Assembly (NCBI GenBank): GCA_947377425.1
Contig: CANCFZ010000011.1
Location: forward strand, 1 to 23,670
Direction of reading: 5' to 3'
Source: Flavobacteriaceae bacterium
GTDB lineage: Bacteria; Bacteroidota; Bacteroidia; Flavobacteriales; Flavobacteriaceae
DNA: 23,670 nucleotides
This document shows positions 7,460-13,749 of the stretch, in pieces; position 1 is the stretch's first letter; every line of letters starts with the position of its first letter. The notes beneath the pieces were generated by a model, which saw only the letters and a list, made by a program, of their open reading frames with translations, was not told the DNA's origin and did no database searches. Made by a program: the position numbers and the translations under genes.

Positions 7460-8548
7460 TTATTTTCTAGGAAATTGAATTGGGTTTCCTGTATTCAATC
7501 CATTGTTTTTAGCTAAAACACCGCACATGTGAAACAACATTCTGGCGCCAACATTTCCATCCCAATCGTCGTTTTCTCCAGGAGCAACTTCGACTAAATC
7601 GAAACCTATTATTTCTTTACCACTTTCAGCTAATTTATTGAATAGATAAGTTGCTTGCTCGAATGAAAAACCTCCTGGAACTGGTGTTCCTGTATTCGGA
7701 CAATACCAAGGATACATTCCGTCAATATCAAAAGAAATACATACTTTTTGCGGAAGCGAAGTAATAATTGCATCACATTGTTGTTGCCAAGTTTTACCTT
7801 CAAAAGTTTCTTTTTTCAAATCAGAATCAGTGTGAACTAAGACTCTTCCGTTTTGAGATTTTACAACGTCTACTTCTTGTTCGCAGAAATCTCGAATTCC
7901 GACTTGGACAATTTTTGAAATTTGAGGAATTTGTAACGCATTGTACATGATTGAAGCGTGTGAATATGTAAAACCTTCGTAAGCAATACGCAAATCCATG
8001 TGCGCATCTAAATGAAGAATTCCGAAATTATCGTGTTTTGTTGCCAAAGCCTCATAATAACCAAGTGGAGTAGAATGGTCGCCACCAAGAAGAACTACTT
8101 TTTTACCTTTATTCATCCAATGCAAAACGGTTTCTTTTACTTCTGTATGTAAATCACGACAAATAGAATTTATTAAAATTAAATTTAATTTCAATTCCGG
8201 ATTTTGAGAAATATCTTGACCGTCTTCCAATGCTTCAATAATTGGTTGAGCTAGTTCTTTATATCTATCGGAATTAGTTTTCCAATTTTCTGGAATTTCG
8301 GCGTAGTACATTCCGAGTTTCCATAATTCCGGAAAATCTTGATGGTTTAAATCTACTTGAAAGGAAGCTTCGAGAACTGCTTCAGGTCCTTCGGATGCTC
8401 CTGAGCCATAACTTACTGTTACTTCCCAAGTCACAGGAATTATAATGATTTCTGATTGTTCAGATGAAAATGGTAATCCGAATATAGTTGCATCGGCTAA
8501 TCCTGGTTGCGATGGGTCAAAATTTTGTATGATTTGTTCTTTTGTCAT
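7460..8548 (-). CDS. Arginase/agmatinase-family ureohydrolase
   Basis: Ureohydrolases use a two-manganese centre to release urea from guanidino compounds such as arginine or agmatine (or formamide from formimidoylglutamate). The 362-residue protein carries the complete metal site: GGDHS (155-159, His158), DAHMD (Asp181, His183, Asp185) and SFDIDG (Asp274, Asp276). TGTPVPGGFSFEQA is the substrate-loop region. Instead of the common DxDxxDP, the third motif reads DIDGMYPWYCP, a variant I associate with a Bacteroidota arginase-like group. There is no hut or arginine gene nearby to decide between arginase, agmatinase and formimidoylglutamase. The gene stands between its own promoter-like element and a strong hairpin, so it is probably monocistronic. 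Confidence 0.9.
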   Translation of the reverse strand: MTKEQIIQNFDPSQPGLADATIFGLPFSSEQSEIIIIPVTWEVTVSYGSGASEGPEAVLEASFQVDLNHQDFPELWKLGMYYAEIPENWKTNSDRYKELAQPIIEALEDGQDISQNPELKLNLILINSICRDLHTEVKETVLHWMNKGKKVVLLGGDHSTPLGYYEALATKHDNFGILHLDAHMDLRIAYEGFTYSHASIMYNALQIPQISKIVQVGIRDFCEQEVDVVKSQNGRVLVHTDSDLKKETFEGKTWQQQCDAIITSLPQKVCISFDIDGMYPWYCPNTGTPVPGGFSFEQATYLFNKLAESGKEIIGFDLVEVAPGENDDWDGNVGARMLFHMCGVLAKNNGLNTGNPIQFPRK

Positions 8549-8566
8549 TTTTAAAATAATAAGTTG

Positions 8567-8599
8567 TAAAGGTACTAAGGTTCTAAGATTTTTGCAAAA
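8567..8599 (-). promoter_or_regulatory. Putative promoter of the ureohydrolase gene
   Basis: On the minus strand TTTTG (8595-8599) is followed after 20 bp by TACCTTTA (8567-8574), seven of eight positions of TAnnTTTG arrangement. The -7 element is 19 bp before the ATG. Confidence 0.42.
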
Positions 8600-8620
8600 G
8601 ATGTTTCAATGTGTTTGATA

Positions 8621-8658
8621 TAAAAAAACCACAACAAATTTTAATTCATTGTGGTTTT
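8621..8658 (-). terminator. Rho-independent terminator of the M36 peptidase gene
   Basis: AAAACCACAA (8625-8634) pairs perfectly with TTGTGGTTTT (8649-8658), and the 14-nt loop contains a further AATT/AATT pair. On the minus strand the stem is followed by a T-run (8621-8628 region), giving a canonical terminator about 20 bp after the stop codon at 8678. It separates the peptidase gene from the ureohydrolase gene. Confidence 0.8.
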
Positions 8659-8677
8659 AAAAATTTATATAAAAAGT

Positions 8678-10741
8678 TTATTCTTTCACAAACTTGTAAG
8701 AAGATTTAGAAGCATTGAAATAAATAGTATAAACTCCTGATTCTAATTTAGAAACATCTATTCTTTCTTCATTGGAGATTGAATTTCTTTCGATTACTTT
8801 TTGACCTAATAAATTGTAAATTGTAATGTTTTCGTTGGCATCAAATTCACCTTTAATTGTAATTTGATTTTTGGCAGGATTAGGAAAGATAACAACATTT
8901 TCTTTTATATTTTGAACTACGGCTAAATATGGAGTAACTATTAAATTAAACCCACATGTTGCAGTTGTACCGCTTGTAGCTGTCATTGTAACGGGATAAG
9001 TTCCTGGAGTAAGTATTGCTCCAACAGCTGGTGATTGTGTAACTACAGCACTACAATTAGCACTAATTGCATTAGACCAACTGGCAAAACTTGGAACTGT
9101 AAAGTTGTTACTACTATCTGCCGTAACGGTTTGATCAGATGGGCAGTTAATTTTTAGAGTAACTGCTGCCATTCCATAACCAGCAGCATTAAATTTATCG
9201 GTCATTGTTTGAATATCTGCACAAGGATAATTCATATTTATAGCGGCTTGTCTAACGGCAACCGCAGCAGTTTTTTGATTACTTGAACTGTTTGTTAAAG
9301 CAAGTCCTTCTATAAAAGCTTTGTCTGTTTTTGTTCTACCAATTACATCAAAAATTTTCATTAAAGCTGTTGCCCAGATTTGCCCATAGGTATGAATTTC
9401 TGTATAAGTAGACCCTGTTTGAGGATAAGTACGAGTATAATTAGTAATTCTTCCACCCCAACATTCATTGTGTCCATCCCAACTAAAAACCCAATTGTAA
9501 GCAGCTTCTGTAGAAGTCCATTGGTTTAAACTTCTACTATAAGACATAGCCCAATAATCTCCTGAACCCTCTCCAAGACCCGTTGATGAAGAAGAATGAC
9601 CTCCAGTAACCCAATCATGAATGCCATGTCCAAATTCATGTAAAATAACATCTGCATCTTCAGCATCATCAACACAACCTTCACCAAAAGCAATTTGTTC
9701 TGTTGAGGGAATATAATGAGAGTTATCAGCACCACTCAATCCTGATGGGTCAAATTGAAATACACCTCCATTTAATTGCGGCACACAAACCGAACCCAAT
9801 GTTTGATTTATGTAGCGCATACTTTTATCTAAATGATAAAAGGCATTAACTGCTTCAAACGCATCATTATCCCTAGTAAAACTAAAATCATCGGTAGATT
9901 GTGTGAAAAACCCATTATTTGGAGATTCAAAATCAGCTATATCTACATACTGACTTTTTAATCTATATACTCCAGAAGTTAAATCAACTTGTGGAAGTGA
10001 CACTAGTTTTCTAGCAGCATCTAAATCGGTATTTGTTGCATCACTATTGTCTGAATAATTACCTCCATAAGCAACATGTGCATAAGAAAGTGGATCAGCA
10101 TCATAAACCATTGCTCTACCTGTTGTAAATGCTACAACCGATTTAGATTGTTTTTTTATCGACTTCTTTTTACTTGGATGCTTTTCATTGTGATGATAAA
10201 TAGCAATATCTTTTAAACTAATAACCTCCGAAGTATTTGCATCTACAAAAGTTTCCCAATCCCCAGGTCTATTATCAATTTGTGTAGTAATTCTATAAGC
10301 TAATCTTGTTGGTTTTTCAGCATTATAAATTACAAGTTTTACTTTTTGTGATAAAATTTTACCATCATTAGTATTAATTTTTGCATTTGAAATTCCAATT
10401 GCAGTTTGACTTGAAATATTTGGAATAGTAAGAATATTGTCAACCGAAACATCATAATTATTAGATGAAAATGCCACTTCATTTCCTTCTGAAAAATTAA
10501 TTACAATTTCAGAATCATAAACAGGAACATCATTCAACATTTGTTGAAAACGCAACGTTTCTCCTGCTAAACTTTTTCTTACATAAGATAGTTTAAAAGT
10601 ATGAAAAGGCTGGATATTTAATTCTTTAGAATGTTCTGAAATCCATTTTCTTGCTGATGCTTCTTTATCAGAAACTTGAGCAGTTATTGTAAAAACATTA
10701 AAAATTAACAGAAGTAATACTACATGTAAATTTAACTTCAT
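8678..10741 (-). CDS. Secreted M36-like metallopeptidase with T9SS tail
   Basis: This 687-residue protein is a zinc endopeptidase precursor exported by Sec and then by the type IX secretion system. Residues 1-22 are a signal peptide ending ITAQ. Residues about 25-180 form an FTP/PepSY-like inhibitory propeptide (WISEHSKELNI, VYDSEIVINFSEGNEV). The catalytic domain has HEFGH at 368-372 and GEGSGDYW with the likely third zinc ligand Glu391, a layout like fungalysin (M36) more than thermolysin. Around 535-612 is a Cys-containing HYR/Ig-like module. Residues about 613-687 (VVIFPNPAKNQITIKG, LLGQKVIER, LESGVYTIYF) are a type A T9SS sorting domain. It is probably an extracellular digestive protease. 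The exact subfamily is less certain than the overall role. Confidence 0.92.
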   Translation of the reverse strand: MKLNLHVVLLLLIFNVFTITAQVSDKEASARKWISEHSKELNIQPFHTFKLSYVRKSLAGETLRFQQMLNDVPVYDSEIVINFSEGNEVAFSSNNYDVSVDNILTIPNISSQTAIGISNAKINTNDGKILSQKVKLVIYNAEKPTRLAYRITTQIDNRPGDWETFVDANTSEVISLKDIAIYHHNEKHPSKKKSIKKQSKSVVAFTTGRAMVYDADPLSYAHVAYGGNYSDNSDATNTDLDAARKLVSLPQVDLTSGVYRLKSQYVDIADFESPNNGFFTQSTDDFSFTRDNDAFEAVNAFYHLDKSMRYINQTLGSVCVPQLNGGVFQFDPSGLSGADNSHYIPSTEQIAFGEGCVDDAEDADVILHEFGHGIHDWVTGGHSSSSTGLGEGSGDYWAMSYSRSLNQWTSTEAAYNWVFSWDGHNECWGGRITNYTRTYPQTGSTYTEIHTYGQIWATALMKIFDVIGRTKTDKAFIEGLALTNSSSNQKTAAVAVRQAAINMNYPCADIQTMTDKFNAAGYGMAAVTLKINCPSDQTVTADSSNNFTVPSFASWSNAISANCSAVVTQSPAVGAILTPGTYPVTMTATSGTTATCGFNLIVTPYLAVVQNIKENVVIFPNPAKNQITIKGEFDANENITIYNLLGQKVIERNSISNEERIDVSKLESGVYTIYFNASKSSYKFVKE

Positions 10742-10776
10742 AATGGTTGGTTATTTTTTTAATTATCAATTTGTTA

Positions 10777-10808
10777 CAAATAAAAACAATTTAATTTAAA
10801 ATCAAAAA
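10777..10808 (-). promoter_or_regulatory. Putative promoter of the M36 peptidase gene
   Basis: On the minus strand TTTTTG (10803-10808) is followed after 18 bp by TTTATTTG (10777-10784), one mismatch from TAnnTTTG. It lies about 36 bp before the ATG at 10741 and after the kynU stop, so the peptidase is probably transcribed independently of kynU. Confidence 0.45.
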
Positions 10809-10816
10809 TTTATTTA

Positions 10817-12094
10817 TCAACGGTGGGATAGAATTCCTCTTTTCAATACTTGTCCAAATTCATACATATCTTGATAAGAAGTATATAATGGAACTGGAGC
10901 CAGACGAATTACATTTGGTTCGCGCCAGTCGGTGATTACACCGTTTTTCATTAAATAATCAAACAAACTTCGTCCTTCGCCATGCAAAAAAACTGATAAT
11001 TGACAAGCTCTTTCTTCTTGGTTTGAAGGTGTTATTACTTCAAAACTACTGTTAACTTCTTTATCAATTTCGTGTAATATAAATTCTAAATATGCTGTGA
11101 TTTGGTTTCTTTTGGTGATTAATTTATCCATTCCAACTTCGGCAAACATCTCTACAGATGCTAAATATGGCGCTAAAGAAAGAATTGGTAGATTACTTAT
11201 TTGCCAACCATCGGCTCCGTGAACTGGATCGAATGTTGGTTCCATTTTGAAACGACGTTCTTTGTTATGACCCCACCAACCAGCAAATCTTGGTAAATTA
11301 GAATGATGATGCTTTTCGTGAACAAAACAACCTGAAGCGTTTCCTGGTCCAGAATTCATGTATTTGTAGGAACACCAAGCAGCAAAATCAAGATTCCAAT
11401 CGTGGAGTTGTAATTTTATGTTTCCAGCTGCATGTGCTAAATCAAAACCTACGTAGGCTCCAACTTTATGACCAGCTTCTGTTATGGTTTTCATGTCAAA
11501 AACTTGACCTGTGTAATAATTTACGCCGCCGAATAAAACCAATGCTAATTCGTCACCAACTTCTTCGATTTTGGCTAAAATATCTTCTAATCTAATGTTG
11601 TGTTCGCCTTCTCTTCTTTTGATTTCAATGATTGCATCTTGAGGTTTGTAGCCATGATGATTGACTTGAGATTGAAACATATATTGATCGGAAGGAAATG
11701 CTTTTTCTTCGCAAATAATTTTGTAACGTGATGGTGTTGGTCGATAAAACGAAACCATTAGTAAATGAAGATTGACCGTTAGAGTGTTCATTACTGCAAC
11801 TTCTGATGGTTTTGCTCCTACAATTTTGCTTAATGGTTCGGCAAAACGTTCTTGATAATCCCACCAAGGTTTTTCGGCATAAAAATGTCCTTCGACAGCA
11901 AGGTTTGCCCAATCGTTCATTACATCATCGACATATTTTTTTGCTGATTTGGGTTGTAATCCAAGTGAATTTCCGGTAAAATAAATCACATCTTTTCCGT
12001 TATGTTGCGGAAAAATGAATTCGTTTCTGTAGTTTTTTAATTCGTCTTGAGCGTCTAATTGTTGTGCAAATTCGAGGGTATTTTGGAATTTCAT
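10817..12094 (-). CDS. kynU: Kynureninase
   Basis: Kynureninase is a PLP enzyme that splits kynurenine or 3-hydroxykynurenine into alanine and (3-hydroxy)anthranilate. The 425-residue protein has the family start (YFTGNSLGLQPKSAKKYV, residues about 38-55), the segment AVEGHFYAEKPWWDY and MNTLTVNLHLLMVSFY near the phosphate site. FDLAHAAGN contains the Asp that contacts the pyridine nitrogen, and CSYKYMNSGPG has Lys244 as the Schiff-base lysine. RFAGWWGHN follows. Length and motif order are those of the bacterial/eukaryotic KynU family. It is the step after the kmo product at 3550-4896. A palindrome 20-39 bp before the start could be an operator. No frameshift or missing catalytic residue is visible. 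Confidence 0.96.
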   Translation of the reverse strand: MKFQNTLEFAQQLDAQDELKNYRNEFIFPQHNGKDVIYFTGNSLGLQPKSAKKYVDDVMNDWANLAVEGHFYAEKPWWDYQERFAEPLSKIVGAKPSEVAVMNTLTVNLHLLMVSFYRPTPSRYKIICEEKAFPSDQYMFQSQVNHHGYKPQDAIIEIKRREGEHNIRLEDILAKIEEVGDELALVLFGGVNYYTGQVFDMKTITEAGHKVGAYVGFDLAHAAGNIKLQLHDWNLDFAAWCSYKYMNSGPGNASGCFVHEKHHHSNLPRFAGWWGHNKERRFKMEPTFDPVHGADGWQISNLPILSLAPYLASVEMFAEVGMDKLITKRNQITAYLEFILHEIDKEVNSSFEVITPSNQEERACQLSVFLHGEGRSLFDYLMKNGVITDWREPNVIRLAPVPLYTSYQDMYEFGQVLKRGILSHR

Positions 12095-12113
12095 TGTTGT
12101 AGTTTTTATGAAA

Positions 12114-12133
12114 GGACAAATCGCGAATTGTCC
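12114..12133. promoter_or_regulatory. Operator-like palindrome upstream of kynU
   Basis: GGACAAATCGCGAATTGTCC is a 20-bp palindrome with one mismatched symmetrical pair and a TCGCGA centre. It lies 20 bp before the kynU ATG. Its C and G content stands out from the AT-rich surroundings. It may bind a dimeric regulator or form a hairpin in the 5' leader; the sequence alone does not decide. Confidence 0.5.
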
Positions 12134-12147
12134 GAACTTATGCGATG

Positions 12148-12155
12148 TAAATATA
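12148..12155 (-). promoter_or_regulatory. Weak -7 element of kynU
   Basis: On the minus strand this reads TATATTTA, seven of eight positions of TAnnTTTG. Transcription from here would put the palindrome at 12114-12133 inside the first part of the 5' leader. The upstream region is a pyrimidine tract on the minus strand with no clear -33 TTG. Confidence 0.33.
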
Positions 12156-12218
12156 GGGAGAAAAGAAAAAAGAAAAAAGATGTTTTGAAAAAATGATTTA
12201 AGTAAAAACCATTACTAT

Positions 12219-12336
12219 CTAGCCCTGATGCTGAAATTGTTTGAGCTCTTTTTATAGTGTTGCCTTCGAGAACCTCAATCAACACTATAAAAAAGCGAGT
12301 TTCAGTAGCAGGAAAATGGACAACAAGAATTCGGTA
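12219..12336. repeat. Long stem-loop intergenic element
   Basis: The core is a perfect 14-bp stem, TTTTTATAGTGTTG (12249-12262) and its complement (12280-12293), around a 17-nt loop CCTTCGAGAACCTCAAT. Outside it a second stem pairs CCTGATGCTGAAA (12224-12236) with TTTCAGTAGCAGG (12300-12312), 12 of 13 positions including one G-U. The design AGCCCTGAT...hairpin...GCAGGAAAAT resembles dispersed intergenic elements I recall from Flavobacterium genomes; this is memory, not a search. The T-run is on the 5' arm on both strands, so it is not a canonical terminator. Confidence 0.6.
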
Positions 12337-12345
12337 GATTCGCTT

Positions 12346-12474
12346 CAAAAAAAAATGCCTTCGAGAACCTAAGAAAATCTTTTTTGTTGCCTTCGAGAAC
12401 TTCAGAATTTTTTTGTTGCCTTCGAGAACCTCCTGTTTTTTTGTTGCCTTCGAGAACCTCAGGCAACAAAAAAA
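12346..12474. repeat. Tandem 28-32 bp repeat array with hairpin end
   Basis: The core GCCTTCGAGAACCT occurs at 12357, 12389 (as GCCTTCGAGAACTT), 12418 and 12446, with steps of 32, 29 and 28 bp; a further copy at 12262 is the loop of the neighbouring element. Units 12408-12435 and 12436-12463 share their first 25 bases: seven T, then GTTGCC and the core. The last unit is closed by AGGCAACAAAAAAA (12461-12474), which pairs 14 bp with its 5' part and could equally pair with the 5' part of the two preceding units. There are no CRISPR-like spacers and no cas genes. Confidence 0.7.
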
Positions 12475-12499
12475 ATCTCACCATTGTTGATGAGATTTT
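12467..12499 (-). terminator. Rho-independent terminator of queA
   Basis: AAAATCTCA (12472-12480) pairs perfectly with TGAGATTTT (12491-12499) around a 10-nt loop. On the minus strand the stem is followed by a T-run (from the A-run at 12468-12475), 39 bp after the queA stop. The same A-run is the outer arm of the adjoining array hairpin, so the two structures overlap. Confidence 0.7.
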
Positions 12500-12509
12500 A
12501 TAGTAATAA

Positions 12510-12535
12510 GCACTTCGACTGCGCTCAGTGTGACA
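12510..12535. repeat. G+C-richer intergenic repeat
   Basis: The segment contains CACTTCGACTGCGCTCAGTG, far richer in G+C than its surroundings, with ACTG/CAGT arms around CGCT and CACT/AGTG outer arms. I recall closely similar sequences as dispersed intergenic repeats in Flavobacteriia. It sits directly after the queA stop codon. Only one copy is in this window. Confidence 0.45.
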
Positions 12536-12537
12536 AA

Positions 12538-13587
12538 TTATATTATTAACATTGCATCTCCGTAAGAATAGAATTTGTATCCTTCTTTGATTGCTTCGTC
12601 GTAAGCTTTACGCATTAAATCGTGTCCACAAAAAGCTGAAACCATCATTAATAATGTTGATTTTGGTGTATGAAAATTGGTAATCATTGCATCTGCAATA
12701 CTAAAATCATAAGGAGGAAAGATGAATTTGTTAGTCCAACCATCAAATGTATTTAGGGTTCTTTGTGATGAAACTGCGCTTTCAATAGCACGCATTGAAG
12801 TTGTTCCAACCACACAGATTTTTTTCTTTTTGGCTTTTGCATTGTTTACAATATCACAAGCTTTTTGAGTGATTTTTAATTCCTCAGAATCCATTTTGTG
12901 TTTAGATAAATCTTCAACCTCAACTGGATTGAAAGTTCCTAAACCTACGTGAAGTGTAACTTCGGCAAAGTCAACTCCTTTAATTTCTAATCTTTTTAAA
13001 AGGTGTTTAGAGAAGTGTAAACCAGCAGTTGGAGCTGCTACTGCACCTTCTTCTTTGGCATAAATTGTTTGGTAACGTTCGGCATCTTCTTCGGTTACTT
13101 CACGATTGATGTATTTTGGTATTGGAGTTTCTCCAAGTTCAGTAAGTTTTCTTCTGAATTCATCGTAAGAACCGTCATAAAGAAAACGTAATGTTCTTCC
13201 GCGAGAAGTGGTATTATCAATAACTTCGGCTACTAATGAATCGTCATCGCCAAAATATAATTTATTTCCGATTCTGATTTTACGAGCTGGATCAACTAGT
13301 ACGTCCCAAAGTCTTTGTTCGGCATTTAATTCTCTCAATAAAAACACTTCAATTCTTGCTCCAGTTTTTTCTTTGTTTCCAAACATTCTTGCTGGAAAAA
13401 CTTTGGTATTGTTAAGAACCATTACATCGCCATCGCCAAAATAATCGATAACGTCTTTGAATGTTTTGTGTTCTATAGTTCCTTTTTTTCTATCGATAAC
13501 CATTAAACGAGATTCGTCGCGGTTTTCTGCTGGAAATTCAGCCAATAATTCTGTTGGAAGGTTGAATTGAAAATGAGATAATTTCAT
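12538..13587 (-). CDS. queA: tRNA preQ1 ribosyltransferase-isomerase QueA
   Basis: QueA moves the ribosyl part of S-adenosylmethionine onto 7-aminomethyl-7-deazaguanine in tRNA, forming epoxyqueuosine at the wobble position of His, Asp, Asn and Tyr tRNAs. The 349-residue length is typical. Recognisable family segments are MKLSHFQFNLPTELLAEFPA at the start, NNTKVFPARMFG (about 58-69), EEGAVAAPTAGLHFSKHLL (about 181-199), ITLHVGLGTFNPV-like EVTLHVGLGTFNPVEVE, VGTTSMRAIESA and ITNFHTPKSTLLMMVSAF near the C-terminus. It has its own promoter-like element and a terminator, so it appears monocistronic between aroA and kynU. Nothing is missing. Confidence 0.96.
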   Translation of the reverse strand: MKLSHFQFNLPTELLAEFPAENRDESRLMVIDRKKGTIEHKTFKDVIDYFGDGDVMVLNNTKVFPARMFGNKEKTGARIEVFLLRELNAEQRLWDVLVDPARKIRIGNKLYFGDDDSLVAEVIDNTTSRGRTLRFLYDGSYDEFRRKLTELGETPIPKYINREVTEEDAERYQTIYAKEEGAVAAPTAGLHFSKHLLKRLEIKGVDFAEVTLHVGLGTFNPVEVEDLSKHKMDSEELKITQKACDIVNNAKAKKKKICVVGTTSMRAIESAVSSQRTLNTFDGWTNKFIFPPYDFSIADAMITNFHTPKSTLLMMVSAFCGHDLMRKAYDEAIKEGYKFYSYGDAMLII

Positions 13588-13589
13588 AA

Positions 13590-13627
13590 TTAAATTTTAG
13601 ATATTAGATATTAAATTTTAGATGTTA
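13590..13627. repeat. Direct repeat in the queA leader
   Basis: TTAAATTTTAGATATTA (13590-13606) and TTAAATTTTAGATGTTA (13611-13627) match at 16 of 17 positions with a 21-bp period. They lie immediately upstream of the queA ATG (13587). They belong to the AT-rich short-word repeats that also occur at the 5' ends of aroA and rsgA. Confidence 0.6.
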
Positions 13628-13650
13628 AAATCATAAAATTAAATCGTCTG

Positions 13651-13682
13651 CAAATATACGATTGTGAGATAGGCGATGTCAA
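13651..13682 (-). promoter_or_regulatory. Putative queA promoter
   Basis: On the minus strand TTG (13680-13682) is followed after 21 bp by TATATTTG (13651-13658), a complete TAnnTTTG. Start would be about 58 nt before the queA ATG, leaving the direct repeat inside the leader. It is one of the better promoter matches in the window. Confidence 0.55.
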
Positions 13683-13749
13683 GTGTTTTAATGTTTATTT
13701 TGAAAAAGAGATGCAAAGGCTCAAATAAGCTAAGGTTCTTAGGTTTTTT

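Noticed and set aside
9526..9735. Minus-strand 69-codon ORF inside the peptidase gene
   Set aside because: It is another frame of the zinc-motif region of the peptidase and resembles no protein.
12106..12348. Minus-strand 80-codon ORF upstream of kynU
   Set aside because: It runs through the stem-loop element and a pyrimidine-rich tract, ends in Phe-rich low-complexity sequence, has no recognisable family and overlaps the kynU control region.
12346..12474. CRISPR array
   Set aside because: The repeat core is about 14-25 bp, the bases between cores are themselves repetitive, there are no unique spacers and there are no cas genes nearby.
12302..12484. Minus-strand 60-codon ORF with EVLEGNKK-like repeats
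   Set aside because: It is a translation of the DNA repeat array; unit steps of 28, 29 and 32 bp are not multiples of three, so no protein repeat is maintained, and it starts inside the queA terminator.
13724..13745. CTAAGGTTCTTAGG before the aroA stop region as a terminator
   Set aside because: The stem is about five pairs and the T-run is on the plus strand, the wrong side for aroA. A similar word at 8575-8588 suggests common AT-rich intergenic wording.
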